From CAZPAN01 sp964581165 (lineage in GTDB: Bacteria; Actinomycetota; Coriobacteriia; Coriobacteriales; CADBOM01): 44,005 nucleotides of DNA. The stretch spans positions 1 to 44,005 of the forward strand of contig CAZOMM010000003.1 of assembly GCA_964581165.1 (NCBI GenBank). Reading direction: 5' to 3'. Below are positions 16,244-25,454 of the stretch, piece by piece. Below the pieces are notes generated by a model, which was given only the letters and a program-made list of their open reading frames with translations, made no database searches and was not told the origin of the DNA. Each line of letters begins with the position of its first letter. Within the stretch, counting starts at the first letter, position 1. A program made the translations under genes and the position numbers.

Positions 16244-16277
16244 GCACTGAGCATTAATCACTGAGCATTGAGTATTG
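16236..16277 (+). repeat. 14-nt tandem repeat across the gpmI stop
   Basis: Three units of AGCATTAAGCACTG type (16236, 16250, 16264). The gpmI stop (16241-16243) is in the first unit; the rest is untranslated. Confidence 0.85.
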
Positions 16278-16328
16278 AGCAAACAGGGCTTTGTTGGTGT
16301 TTTTGGTTCAAGTTTTTATGGAGTTGCA

Positions 16329-16673
16329 ATGGGCGATCGTATCTATACAGACGACGTTAAGACTCTTTGCGAGGCCCTTGCTGGGATTACAGATCCAAAG
16401 AGTATTTTTAACCTCCTTACCGATGTGTGTACAATTCGCGAAATTCAGGACTTGGCCCAACGTCTTTTAGTTGCCAAGCTTTTAGATCAGGGAGTTACCT
16501 ACAGCATCATTAGCAAACAAACAGGTGCATCGGCAACAACGATTGCCAGAGTTTCTAAGGAACTTAAGTATGGATCGGGTGGCTATCGGATAGCCCTCGA
16601 TATCATTTCGTCAGATGAGGATGCTTTGTCGGACGAGACGCAGGTCGAGCAAAATCGAACCGACGGTGAGTAG
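16329..16673 (+). CDS. TrpR-like protein, YerC/YecD family
   Basis: A 114-residue protein matching the YerC/YecD branch of the TrpR superfamily: DDVKTLCEALAGITDPKSIFNLLTDVCTIREIQDLAQRLLVAKLLDQG, then a helix-turn-helix VTYSIISKQTGASATTIARVSKELKYGSGGYRIAL. These are predicted DNA-binding regulators; no tryptophan genes are near and the ligand is unknown. The ATG at 16329 follows GGAG and fits the family start; the open frame extends 18 codons upstream over the repeat. The last 20 residues are acidic and variable. Confidence 0.85.
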   Translation: MGDRIYTDDVKTLCEALAGITDPKSIFNLLTDVCTIREIQDLAQRLLVAKLLDQGVTYSIISKQTGASATTIARVSKELKYGSGGYRIALDIISSDEDALSDETQVEQNRTDGE

Positions 16674-16754
16674 CCGATAAGCCGGAGTATTTTGTCGGTT
16701 GTGTTGGGCAGAGCACAGTTTGAGCAAAATAGCTAAGCGCTAGGCGCTAAGCGC

Positions 16755-16800
16755 GAGCTAGCAAGTTAGATGAGCTAGCAAATTAGACGAGCTAGACAAG
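16755..16800 (+). repeat. 17-nt tandem repeat upstream of dnaE
   Basis: GAGCTAGCAAGTTAGAT (16755) is followed by a near copy (16772) and a partial third (16789). Just before it, 16734-16754 has GCTAAGCGC-type short repeats. Confidence 0.85.
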
Positions 16801-16860
16801 TGGGATTAAAAGCCAATAGAAAAGCAATGACAGTCACAAAATAAGCGAGGAGCATAAGCA

Positions 16861-19800
16861 GTGGCCTTTGTACATCTTCATAATCACACGGAGTATTCGC
16901 TATTAGATGGGGCAACCAAAGTAGACGAGATGGTCGAATATGCCTACAGCCTAGGTATGGAGGCTATAGCTATCACAGATCATGGCTATATGTATGGAGT
17001 TCCTGAGTTTGTAAAAGCTTGTAAAAACACCACTTCTAGGGCTAAGAAAAAGTGGAAAGAAGAATGCGAGCTTGCAGAAGCGCAGGGCAAAGACTTACCA
17101 CCCGAGCCAAAAGGTATTAAGCCAATAATTGGCTGTGAGGTTTACTTTACTCCCGACTCCAGCTTGTCAAAGGATCACAAACCTGAGCTTTATCACATGA
17201 TCCTTTTAGCTAAAGACAACACTGGATATGCAAACTTGCTAGAGATTGTTACCGATGCGGCGGTGGAGGGCTTTTACTACAAACCCAGAGTCACCTTTGA
17301 ATCTCTGCAGGCTCACAGCGAGGGTATTATCGCCACAAGCGCTTGCATTGCTGGCATTATTCCGCAATCAATTGATAAGGGAGATCTTAAGTCGGCCAAA
17401 GATTGGGCCAGTAAGCTTTCCTCGATTTTTGCTCCTGGAGACTTTTACATAGAGCTGCAGGATCAAGGGATTTCCTCTGATAATGGCATGCCACAAAAAG
17501 AACTCAACAAACACCTTGTAAAACTTGCCGCAGAGATGGGCTTTAAAACTATTGCGACAAACGATATCCACTACCTACGCCGCGAGGATGCAAAAACCCA
17601 AGACATCATGCTATGCATTGGCATGGGCAAGCAGTTAGACGATCCAGATCGCATGCGCTTTAAGTGCGATGAGTTTTACCTCAAAACCGAAGAAGAGATG
17701 CGCGCGATTTTTGCAGATTATCCAGAGGCCTGCGACAACACTATCGAGGTGGCCCAAAAGTGCAATGTTGAGCTTTGCCACGATTTGATTTTGCCGCGCC
17801 TGCCCCTGCCAGAGGGCGAGACAAATGAGTCGATGCTTCGCAAAAATACTGAGATAGGTCTAAAGAAGCGCTATGGAGATCCTCTTTCGCCAGAGATTGT
17901 GGAGCGCTTTGAATATGAGTATGAAGTTATCTGCAGTAAGGGCTTTGCCGCATATTTTTTGATAGTGCAGGAGTTTGTGCAGTGGGCCAAAGATAGGGGC
18001 ATTGGTGTTGGCCCTGGTCGAGGCTCCGCCGCTGGTTCGATTATTAGCTATGCCCTAAATATCACATCCTTCGATCCGCTCGAAAACGGGCTGCTCTTCG
18101 AGAGATTTCTTTCGCCACAGCGTACAGAGATGCCCGATATCGACATGGATTTTGACGATGAGCGCAGAGGCGAGGTCATTCAGCATGTTAAAGATGTTTA
18201 TGGCGAGGATCACATCGCCAATGTAATCACCTTTAACAAGATGAAGGCCAAGCAGGCCATTCAAGATGCTGCTCGTGTGCTTGGTTATACCTTAGGAAAG
18301 GCCCTGTCCATCAACAAGCTCTTCTTGAGTCCCTTTGCCAATATTGCAGGCACCATGGGTGAGTCTAAGAAGGAGTCTGACAACCGCGATTATTACAACC
18401 CCGATTTTGTGGATCTGTATAAGAGCGATCCCGAGGCTAAGCAGATCATCGATGCCGCTAGAAAGCTTGAGGGAACAATTAGAGGTGAGGGTGTTCACGC
18501 CTGTGCTGTGGTTATCTGCAGGGATCCCATCAAAGAGCATGTGCCTGCCAAGCTAGATACCAAAGAAGGCTCGGTTATCTCTCAGTACGACGGTGTGAAT
18601 ATCGCAGATCTCGGCCTTCTAAAGATGGACTTTTTGGGTCTTAGAACTCTTACTGTTATCGCCAAGGCTCTCGACAACATCGAACATAACTACGGTAAGC
18701 GCATAGATCTAGATACGATTGACTTTAGAGATCCCGCGATTTTTGATTTGTTTGCCAGAGGGGATACAACGGGAGTTTTCCAGATTGAATCGGAGGGTCT
18801 TACAAGCTTGCTTCAGCGCATGAAGCCAGATAGATATTCCGACATCATCGCTGCAATTGCCCTGTATCGTCCAGGTCCTCTTGAAGCTGGAATGGTCGAC
18901 GATTTTGTTGATCGCAAACTTGGCCTAAAAGCTATCAAGTACTACGACAACAGGCTTAAAGACATCCTAGAAGAAACTTACGGAACTATCGTTTACCAAG
19001 AGCAGGTCATGCAGATTTCTGTAAAGATGTCCGGCTTTTCTGCAGGCGAGTCCGATAAGGTGCGAAAGGCTGTGGCCAAAAAGAAGATCGACCTCATGAC
19101 AAAAAAGGTCGAGAAATGGTCTGATGGTCAAGAGGAGACCATGAAAGATCATTGGTTGAATGGTGCTGAGCGAAACGGCTACGACAAGGCGGTAGCTCAA
19201 AAGATCTGGGATGACGTTGAGAAGTTTGCAGCTTATGCATTCAACAAATCTCACTCGGCTGCATACGCGATCTTAACCATGCAAACAGCATGGCTTAAAG
19301 CTTACTATCCGCGTGAGTACATGGCTGCTGTTCTTACCAGCTATATGGGCAAAAATGCAGATCGTATAAAGGTGGTCATAAACGACCTTAAGCAGCAGGG
19401 CGTGTCTGTTCTGCCACCCGATGTAAATTCTTCGATGCGAGACTTTACTGCAGTGGGCGAAGATATCCGCTTTGGTTTGGCTGGCATTAAGGGCATGGGT
19501 TTGGCTGCAGCAGATGAGATTATTGCCGAGCGTAAGGCTAATGGGAGATTTAAGACAATCCATGATTTTGTAAATAGGATTTCGTCTAAAGTCTGCAATA
19601 AAAAGAGCATAGAAGTGCTCATCAAATCTGGGGCTTTTGATTCGACAGGCTATACCCGCAGACAGATGATGCTCTTTTTAGAGCGAGATGGACTTTTGGA
19701 TATTGCTGCCAAACATCACAAGGATCGCGAGATTGGTCAAATCTCGATGTTTGACATGTTTAGCGAAAGTGGTGAGGGAGGCTTTGAGGAGGAAGTACCT

Positions 19801-20499
19801 GAGCCAGATGGTATTGAGTGGGATAGGCGCATGAAGCTCGACTTTGAAAAAAATGTTTTGGGAATGTACATTTCTGATCATCCGCTTAGCCCCTACCAGG
19901 CCTCACTTGATAAGGTGTCAGATTTTAAGCTGAGCATTTTTTCTCAGGATGGCGCAAGCGACGATGAAGACGGATCGAGCTACGAAGACAATGGTGGGGG
20001 AGTTTATGTTCCCACCGATCGAGATATTACCCTAGCCGGTATGGTTGTGGATCTTGCCTACAAGATTACCAAGAAGGGTGACAGGATGGCCGTCTTTAAG
20101 CTTGAGAGCATGGACGGATCCATAGACTGTGTGGTCTTTCCTAACTCGATGGAGTCTTGCTCTGATGCTTTGGTTGAAGAAAGCATTATTAAAGTCAGAG
20201 GCAGATATGACAAAACAGATAGGGGAAGTCAGCTCAATACTAGACAAGCTAGGCCCTTATCTTTTGGCAAACAGATCACGATAGAAACTAATAGAAGCTC
20301 ACTCGACCGCGAACTTTTAAGTGAGATCGATAGAACTATCAGGCAGTATCCAGGAACCGATAAAGTCTCGTTTTTGCTATTTGATGGTGATGTTGCTAAA
20401 AACAGGGTCGATTTGCCCCTGCGTGCCGATACAGGAAATTTGGTACTGCTCTCAACGCTGAGTTCAATACTTGGCAGTAGGGGAAAGCTTGTTGTGTGA
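16861..20499 (+). CDS. dnaE: DNA polymerase III alpha subunit (DnaE type)
   Basis: A 1212-residue replicative polymerase subunit. The N-terminal PHP domain starts FVHLHNHTEYSLLDGA with the metal His residues. The C-family palm has GVGPGRGSAAGSIISYAL (near residue 386) and EMPDIDMDFDDERR (near residue 424) with catalytic Asp residues. AVALYRPGPLEAGMVDDF-like and FNKSHSAAYA segments follow. Helix-hairpin-helix (IRFGLAGIKGMG) and a C-terminal OB fold (ITLAGMVVDLAYKITKKGDRMAVFKLES) complete it. The start is GTG after GCGAGGAGC. An acidic linker (about residues 1030-1052) before the OB fold is poorly conserved. Confidence 0.97.
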   Translation: MAFVHLHNHTEYSLLDGATKVDEMVEYAYSLGMEAIAITDHGYMYGVPEFVKACKNTTSRAKKKWKEECELAEAQGKDLPPEPKGIKPIIGCEVYFTPDSSLSKDHKPELYHMILLAKDNTGYANLLEIVTDAAVEGFYYKPRVTFESLQAHSEGIIATSACIAGIIPQSIDKGDLKSAKDWASKLSSIFAPGDFYIELQDQGISSDNGMPQKELNKHLVKLAAEMGFKTIATNDIHYLRREDAKTQDIMLCIGMGKQLDDPDRMRFKCDEFYLKTEEEMRAIFADYPEACDNTIEVAQKCNVELCHDLILPRLPLPEGETNESMLRKNTEIGLKKRYGDPLSPEIVERFEYEYEVICSKGFAAYFLIVQEFVQWAKDRGIGVGPGRGSAAGSIISYALNITSFDPLENGLLFERFLSPQRTEMPDIDMDFDDERRGEVIQHVKDVYGEDHIANVITFNKMKAKQAIQDAARVLGYTLGKALSINKLFLSPFANIAGTMGESKKESDNRDYYNPDFVDLYKSDPEAKQIIDAARKLEGTIRGEGVHACAVVICRDPIKEHVPAKLDTKEGSVISQYDGVNIADLGLLKMDFLGLRTLTVIAKALDNIEHNYGKRIDLDTIDFRDPAIFDLFARGDTTGVFQIESEGLTSLLQRMKPDRYSDIIAAIALYRPGPLEAGMVDDFVDRKLGLKAIKYYDNRLKDILEETYGTIVYQEQVMQISVKMSGFSAGESDKVRKAVAKKKIDLMTKKVEKWSDGQEETMKDHWLNGAERNGYDKAVAQKIWDDVEKFAAYAFNKSHSAAYAILTMQTAWLKAYYPREYMAAVLTSYMGKNADRIKVVINDLKQQGVSVLPPDVNSSMRDFTAVGEDIRFGLAGIKGMGLAAADEIIAERKANGRFKTIHDFVNRISSKVCNKKSIEVLIKSGAFDSTGYTRRQMMLFLERDGLLDIAAKHHKDREIGQISMFDMFSESGEGGFEEEVPEPDGIEWDRRMKLDFEKNVLGMYISDHPLSPYQASLDKVSDFKLSIFSQDGASDDEDGSSYEDNGGGVYVPTDRDITLAGMVVDLAYKITKKGDRMAVFKLESMDGSIDCVVFPNSMESCSDALVEESIIKVRGRYDKTDRGSQLNTRQARPLSFGKQITIETNRSSLDRELLSEIDRTIRQYPGTDKVSFLLFDGDVAKNRVDLPLRADTGNLVLLSTLSSILGSRGKLVV

Positions 20500-20549
20500 G
20501 CGGCAAGAAAGCGTTCAAGGCTCGGCAAAGTGTGCATAAGCTGTTTACG

Positions 20550-20812
20550 AACTCCATGTTAAACCAGTGGTATTGTCACGTTCATCGGATGGGTGCGCAG
20601 AGGCCGCGCTGGACTCGGGCAGTCCTCGCTCGCACTTTTTGTTTTACTAAACATGTTTTTGTTTGTGTGAAACTGGTTTTTAGAAAGTTTTTATTAGTTG
20701 TTTTCGCTCGCTGCGGAACTCGCCAGCGCCGGCATGCTGCGCACCCTCTGTTGAAAGCCTACCCTTGTTGAACTTGACTATCTCTATGCCAAAGGTGGTT
20801 TAACATGGAGTT
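20550..20812. mobile_element. MITE-like inverted-repeat element between dnaE and hisZ
   Basis: AACTCCATGTTAAACCA (20550-20566) and its exact reverse complement (20796-20812) bound a 263-bp stretch without a credible gene. Inside, GGGTGCGCAG (20588-20597 region) pairs with CTGCGCACCC (about 20737-20746), and GTCACGTTCATC on the left resembles the reverse complement of GTTGAACTTGAC on the right. The two halves are therefore diverged inverted copies. Size, terminal repeats and lack of coding capacity fit a miniature inverted-repeat transposable element or a long-hairpin intergenic repeat. No clear target-site duplication was found. Confidence 0.7.
20700..20770 (+). repeat. 71-nt dispersed repeat, copy 1 (inside the MITE-like element)
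   Basis: Begins GTTTTCGCTCGCTGCGGAAC and shares its first 28 bases exactly with 38766-38793, then continues with scattered changes (CGGCAT, CTGCGCACCCT, TGAA, CTACC, TTGT). Confidence 0.88.
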
Positions 20813-20890
20813 GAGTGATGATACTAAAATGCGCAGAAGCGCAAAAAACCGCTTGCGGATGCCTGGTTGGAAGAAAAGCTTAGGGGCTTG

Positions 20891-20922
20891 CTCCACTACT
20901 CTAGTGTGATAGAGTGGTGGAG
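20891..20922 (+). terminator. Terminator-like hairpin upstream of hisZ
   Basis: CTCCACTACTCTA and TAGAGTGGTGGAG form a 13-bp stem with one wobble pair and a 6-nt loop; CGTTTCT follows. It may end dnaE transcription or act in the his leader. The T tract is short. Confidence 0.5.
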
Positions 20923-20938
20923 CGTTTCTAACGGAAGC

Positions 20939-21038
20939 NNNNNNNNNNNNNNNNNNNNNNNNNNNNNNNNNNNNNNNNNNNNNNNNNNNNNNNNNNNNNN
21001 NNNNNNNNNNNNNNNNNNNNNNNNNNNNNNNNNNNNNN
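20939..21038. other. Assembly gap (100 N)
   Basis: Scaffold gap of unknown real size directly upstream of the his operon. The his promoter may lie in it. In the known flanks (20813-20938 and 21039-21093) I see no gene. Confidence 0.97.
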
Positions 21039-21093
21039 CTTAGCAGAAGGTCAGTTTTAGTACAAAGCCAATTATTTAGGCGGGAGGAGCCAG

Positions 21094-22302
21094 TTGATAC
21101 CCACTACACCTAGGGGATTTAAGGATGTTTTGCCTGAGGAGGCACGCATCCGCGAGGAGTTGAGAATTAAGACTGCCTCGACTTTGGATTTATGGGGATA
21201 CGATCCAATTGAGACACCCACTTTAGAGATAGTAGAGGTTTTAGAGGAGGGTAGCTCAATTGGATCGCGTTCTTTTAGGTTCTTTGATAAGGACGACAAT
21301 CTCTTGGTTATGCGCCCCGATGTAACGCTTCCAATCGCAAGAATGGTGGCTTCTAGGCTTGGTGTTGCAAATCCCAAGCATCGTTTTAGGTACGACCTTA
21401 GGGTTTTTAGAGATAGCGAAAGCAGCGGGGGAGATTCCCGAGAATTCACTCAGCTAGGAATCGAGCAGATTGGCTATAGCGGTCCTGCTGCCGATGCCGA
21501 GACCATCATCACCTTTATCGAGAGTTTACTTGCCTGTGGTCTCAGGGATTTCAAGATCGAGTTTTGCAATGTTTCGGCCTTAAAGGGCTTGCTTGCAGCC
21601 TGTGATTTGGATGCAGAGTCCACAAACAAGATACTTCGTGCCTTCCACACATCTAATTATGTTGGATTGGATAAAGCTCTCGAAAACTCTACTTTGGATG
21701 CCAAGATGAGCGATCGTTTACGTGGTCTTATGCGTGTGTATGGAGATGGTTCTGCGATCGATAAGTGTGGAGAGCTTTTGGGAGATCTACTAGATCAAGA
21801 TATTTTGGAAAGTCTTGCAGCTACGTGGAAGATCCTAGACGACTGTGGTTATTCAGATTTTGCTGGAATAGACTTTTCGCTCATGAGCTCTTTTGATTAC
21901 TACACGGGTCTGATAATGGAAGCCTATGTTCCCGGATATGGGCGTTCTATTGGATCGGGCGGGCGTTACGACAACTTATTAGCCTCTTTTGGAAATGCCG
22001 CCCCCGCTGCTGGTTTTGCATTTTCCTTAGAGGATGTGATGCATGCATTGTCGGCTCAAGGGAGTCTTAAGTCTCTTCCAAGGGATATTGAGTCTTTAAA
22101 GGGCGAAGATTCTGCGGCATTCAAAAAGGCAATGGCCCTTCATTCCAAGGGAATTGCCGCTCAGATGTCTGCCCAGTCGGACACTCAGATGTCTGCCCGG
22201 ATGCCCGCACAGACATCTGCTCAGGCGGACACTCAGATGCCCGCACAGATGTCCGCACAGACATCCGCTCAGGCGAACACTCAGATGGGAGGGGCACAAT
22301 GA
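21094..22302 (+). CDS. hisZ: ATP phosphoribosyltransferase regulatory subunit HisZ
   Basis: A 402-residue class II tRNA-synthetase-like protein: TPRGFKDVLPEEA, PTLEIVE, FRFFDKDDNLLVMRPDVTLPIARMV, RFRYDLRVFRD and SIGSGGRYDNLLASFG. It lacks the anticodon-binding domain of true HisS and is next to a short HisG, so it is the HisZ subunit that makes short HisG active and feedback-regulated. The start is TTG after GGGAGGAG. The last 50 residues are an Ala/Gln/Thr-rich repeat (11 units of 12 nt) outside the family fold. Its TGA overlaps the hisG ATG. Confidence 0.93.
   Translation: MIPTTPRGFKDVLPEEARIREELRIKTASTLDLWGYDPIETPTLEIVEVLEEGSSIGSRSFRFFDKDDNLLVMRPDVTLPIARMVASRLGVANPKHRFRYDLRVFRDSESSGGDSREFTQLGIEQIGYSGPAADAETIITFIESLLACGLRDFKIEFCNVSALKGLLAACDLDAESTNKILRAFHTSNYVGLDKALENSTLDAKMSDRLRGLMRVYGDGSAIDKCGELLGDLLDQDILESLAATWKILDDCGYSDFAGIDFSLMSSFDYYTGLIMEAYVPGYGRSIGSGGRYDNLLASFGNAAPAAGFAFSLEDVMHALSAQGSLKSLPRDIESLKGEDSAAFKKAMALHSKGIAAQMSAQSDTQMSARMPAQTSAQADTQMPAQMSAQTSAQANTQMGGAQ
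22159..22290 (+). repeat. 12-nt tandem repeat (11 units) forming the HisZ C-terminal tail
   Basis: Eleven four-codon units of (G/A)C(N)-CAG-xxx-xxx, for example GCTCAGATGTCT, run up to the hisG start. A higher-order block (A-Q-T-S, A-Q-A-D/N, T-Q-M) appears twice, showing more than one duplication round. Confidence 0.9.
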
Positions 22303-22955
22303 TCGCCTTTGGAAATGCCCAGGCAGGTCCGTTGCGCATAGGACTTCCCAAAGGTTCCTTATATTCAGAGAGTTTGGATGCTTTAGAGCGTGCGGGTATT
22401 TTGGTGGATGCTTTGAGGGATCCCGGCAGGCAGCTCATCTTTAGGGGAGAGGACTTTGAGTTTGTAATTCTTCGCCCAACAGATGTTCCGGTGTTTGTAG
22501 CATCGGGCGGCACAGATTGTGCAATATGCGGAGAGGATTCGATAATCGAGTCTGGTCTTGATGTTGTCGAGATGCTCGATTTAGGCTTTGGGGCTTGCCG
22601 CTTTGTGGTGGCTGAGCCTGATGAACCCATCGATTCTGATGAGGGTAGCTATGAGCGTCTAGGGGTGCTAAGGGTTGCTACCAAATATCCAAGGATCACT
22701 CGCCAATATTATGATTCGATTGGTGTTCAGGTAGAGATTATCAAGCTGCATGGAAATATCGAACTTGCCCCACTGTGTGGTATGGCTAGCCGGATTGTGG
22801 ACATTACAGCAACCGGAACAACTCTTAGAGAGAACAAACTGCATGTTGTAGAAGAGGTTATGCACTCCACAGCTAGGTTTATTGCAAATCCGGCTACCGT
22901 TAGAGTGGATAATCGCATCAGAGCGCTGGCACAGGCTCTCAAAGATTCACTTTAG
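22299..22955 (+). CDS. hisG: ATP phosphoribosyltransferase catalytic subunit, short form
   Basis: A 218-residue HisG_S: first step of histidine synthesis, joining ATP and PRPP. Motifs are LRIGLPKGSLYSESLDALERAG, FVILRPTDVPVFVASGGTDCAICGEDSIIE, LRVATKYPRITRQYY and the PRPP loop IVDITATGTTLREN. The regulatory ACT-like C-terminal domain of long HisG is absent, which fits the neighbouring HisZ. ATG overlaps the hisZ stop by 4 nt. Confidence 0.96.
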   Translation: MIAFGNAQAGPLRIGLPKGSLYSESLDALERAGILVDALRDPGRQLIFRGEDFEFVILRPTDVPVFVASGGTDCAICGEDSIIESGLDVVEMLDLGFGACRFVVAEPDEPIDSDEGSYERLGVLRVATKYPRITRQYYDSIGVQVEIIKLHGNIELAPLCGMASRIVDITATGTTLRENKLHVVEEVMHSTARFIANPATVRVDNRIRALAQALKDSL

Positions 22956-23007
22956 TAGTCTTAGCTTGCTTTAAGAGGGGGATATTGCTCGGAAAGACGG
23001 TGATTCA

Positions 23008-24330
23008 ATGGATATTCAAATAGTAAGGCTTGCCGAAGATGAGGAGTTGGATATCGACTCCATTCAGCGTGGCGGTGCGCTTAGCGAACAGGTTATGGAA
23101 ACTGCCGCTGCGATTATTGCAGATGTGCGCGAGCGTGGTGATGCTGCGGTGGCAGAGCTTACCGAAAAGCTTGATCACGTAAGACTGGATTCTTTTAGGG
23201 TTTCCGACGAAATGCTTGCGGCATCTGCCTCTCATCTCGATTCAAATCTTCGTGATGCGATGGATATGGCCTGCGTTTCCATATCCGATTTTCACGCTAA
23301 TAAGATCCCTCAATCTTCTTTTGATATATCTGAAGATGGTGCGCTTGTTGGATATAAAGTTTCTCCACTCGACACCGTTGGACTTTATGTTCCCGGCGGC
23401 AGAGCGCCCTATCCTTCTACTGTGCTGATGAATGCAATTCCGGCAAAGATGGCCGGAGTTCGACGCTTGGTTATGGTTACTCCACCCTCCTCAGACGGCA
23501 CGATGGACCCTGCGCTTTTGTATGCCGCCAGTATCTCGGGTGTAGACGATGTTTTTGCCATAGGTGGAGCTCAGGCAATTGCCGCTTTAGCTTATGGCAC
23601 CGAATCTATCCCTAGAGTAGATAAGATCGTGGGTCCTGGTAATGCATATGTTGCAGCTGCCAAAAAGCAAGTTTTGGGAGCGGTGGGAATTGATCTTCAG
23701 GCTGGTCCTTCGGAGGTCTTGGTAATGGTTGATTCTTCTGCCAATCCTTCGTTTGTTGCAGCCGATGTGATGTCTCAGGCAGAGCACGATCCAGATGCCT
23801 GCTGTTATTTAGTGATGCTTGGAGACAAAATCTTAGACGATGTTCTTGCCGAGATCGAAAGAATGGCCGCCGAGGCTCCAAGGCGAGAAATCATCGAGCA
23901 GTCATTAGAAGAAAACGGCCTAATTGTTGTTTGTCCCAATTTAGAGAGTGTAATTGAGACAGCAAATGGAATTGCACCTGAGCATCTGCAGATAATGATG
24001 AACGAGCCTATGGAGATTGTTGGAAAAATACATAACGCAGGTGCTATTTTTGTTGGACCTTGGACTCCTGTGGCGCTTGGGGATTATATTGCAGGCCCTA
24101 GCCACACACTTCCAACCTCTGGAACTGCGCGTTTTTCGAGTCCACTTACAGCAGATGATTTTCTGAAGAAAACCTCGGTAATCTCCTATTCGTTTGATGC
24201 CCTAAAAGCCAAGGCTAATCCTGTTGTACAGATTGCAAGCAGGGAGGGCTTTACGATGCACTCTAGGTCGGTTTTAGAAAGACTGGAGGATAAGGGACTA
24301 AAGGACAAGGGACTAAAGGATAAGGAATAA
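23008..24330 (+). CDS. hisD: Histidinol dehydrogenase
   Basis: A 440-residue NAD- and Zn-dependent enzyme for the last two oxidations to histidine. Motifs are VGLYVPGGRAPYPSTVLMNAIPAKMAGV, AIGGAQAIAALAYGT, VDKIVGPGNAYVAAAKKQV, DLQAGPSEVLV, SQAEHDPDA, NGIAPEHLQIM and GPSHTLPTSGTARF. The C-terminus carries an L-K-D-K-G repeat from a 15-nt DNA repeat. It begins 52 nt after hisG and ends 2 nt before hisC. Confidence 0.97.
   Translation: MDIQIVRLAEDEELDIDSIQRGGALSEQVMETAAAIIADVRERGDAAVAELTEKLDHVRLDSFRVSDEMLAASASHLDSNLRDAMDMACVSISDFHANKIPQSSFDISEDGALVGYKVSPLDTVGLYVPGGRAPYPSTVLMNAIPAKMAGVRRLVMVTPPSSDGTMDPALLYAASISGVDDVFAIGGAQAIAALAYGTESIPRVDKIVGPGNAYVAAAKKQVLGAVGIDLQAGPSEVLVMVDSSANPSFVAADVMSQAEHDPDACCYLVMLGDKILDDVLAEIERMAAEAPRREIIEQSLEENGLIVVCPNLESVIETANGIAPEHLQIMMNEPMEIVGKIHNAGAIFVGPWTPVALGDYIAGPSHTLPTSGTARFSSPLTADDFLKKTSVISYSFDALKAKANPVVQIASREGFTMHSRSVLERLEDKGLKDKGLKDKE
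24289..24330 (+). repeat. 15-nt tandem repeat at the hisD 3' end
   Basis: GATAAGGGACTAAAG (24289), a copy with one change (24304), and a partial third that becomes the stop codon. It encodes DKGLK units. Confidence 0.88.
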
Positions 24331-24332
24331 GC

Positions 24333-25454
24333 ATGCGACAAAATCCCGCTATATTTGGACTTACTCCCTACGACCCAAAGTACTTACCGGCAGATGTGCT
24401 CTTATCGGCAAACGAAAATCCCTTAGATGTTCCCGAAATAGTAAGAGAAGAGGCGCAAGCTAGAATTGCCTCTACTGTCTTTAACAGGTATCCAGATCCT
24501 CTTGCTAATGAGCTACGGGATCTGATGTGTGCAAATCTCTCGCAGCTTTTGCTGCCCACGCTAGCCCCTAGCTCAGCGGGGCGCAAAATGCTGCCTTCTT
24601 TAGATCGATCCAATATTTTGCTTGGCAATGGGGGAGACGAGCTAATCTACAATCTCTTCTTGGCCTGGGGTGGCCAGGGCTCAAGGGTTTTGACCTGCTC
24701 ACCCTCGTTTTCGTCTTATTCAATAGATGCTCAGATTTCGTCTACTCAAATTGTAGACATCCCCCGAAAAGCCGACTTTTTAATTGATGAAGATGCTGTA
24801 CTAGAAGAGCTTAGATCTTCTAAGGATATTTCTTTGGTGTTTCTCACAAGTCCTAATAATCCTACGGGCGATCTTGTCTCTGAGGATTTTATGAGGCAGC
24901 TTCTTGAGGCAAGCGATGCTCTGTTTGTGCTAGACGAGGCCTATGGAGAATATTCTGAGCGAAGCCTAGCTCATCTTTTGCCCGAGTATCCAAATCTAGC
25001 GATACTTAGAACTTTTTCGAAGGCCTATGCCCTTGCGGGTGTACGTTTGGGTTACTTGCTTAGCTCAGCAGAGGTAATAGATGGTCTCCTTGTTGTAAGA
25101 CAGCCCTATTCTGTTGATTGCGTATCGCAGGCTATTGGCTGCGTGGTCTGTTCGAACTTAGATGCCTATAGCGCTTCTGTTCGATCGACAATCGTTCGCA
25201 AAAAAATCCTTCTAGAAAAACTTCGCAATATTACAGGTCTTGAGGCATTTGATAGCTCTGCCAATTTCATTCTTATTCGCACAAAGCGTGCAGGCGAGGT
25301 CTGGCAGCGGATGCTTGGCAGCTCTGGAGTTTTAGTACGCGATTTTTCGTCGAGCAAGGGGCTTGAGAACTGCCTGCGTTTAACTGTGGGAACAGATAGC
25401 GAAAACGAGGCGATGTTAGATGCTTTGGTTAATGCGATTATGGAGGTGATGTAG
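24333..25454 (+). CDS. hisC: Histidinol-phosphate aminotransferase
   Basis: A 373-residue PLP-dependent class I/II aminotransferase. ANENPLDVP and FNRYPDPLANELRDLM open the protein; ILLGNGGDELI, LTSPNNPTGD, VLDEAYGEYS and the PLP lysine in LRTFSKAYALAGVRLGYL follow, then FILIR and GLENCLRLTVG with the phosphate-binding Arg. A variable insertion (residues about 77-91, TLAPSSAGRKMLPSL) precedes the glycine loop. It overlaps neither neighbour but is packed between hisD and hisB. Confidence 0.96.
   Translation: MRQNPAIFGLTPYDPKYLPADVLLSANENPLDVPEIVREEAQARIASTVFNRYPDPLANELRDLMCANLSQLLLPTLAPSSAGRKMLPSLDRSNILLGNGGDELIYNLFLAWGGQGSRVLTCSPSFSSYSIDAQISSTQIVDIPRKADFLIDEDAVLEELRSSKDISLVFLTSPNNPTGDLVSEDFMRQLLEASDALFVLDEAYGEYSERSLAHLLPEYPNLAILRTFSKAYALAGVRLGYLLSSAEVIDGLLVVRQPYSVDCVSQAIGCVVCSNLDAYSASVRSTIVRKKILLEKLRNITGLEAFDSSANFILIRTKRAGEVWQRMLGSSGVLVRDFSSSKGLENCLRLTVGTDSENEAMLDALVNAIMEVM

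Noticed and set aside
20785..20812. T-box sequence (AAAGGTGGTTTAACA) upstream of hisZ
   Set aside because: It resembles the start of the T-box motif but lacks the ACCGCG part. The string is explained as the terminal inverted repeat of the element.
20818..20883. Histidine attenuator leader peptide before hisZ
   Set aside because: A 21-codon frame exists (M-I-L-K-C...) but it has no histidine codon and lacks a convincing ribosome-binding site. The hairpin after it is more simply a terminator.
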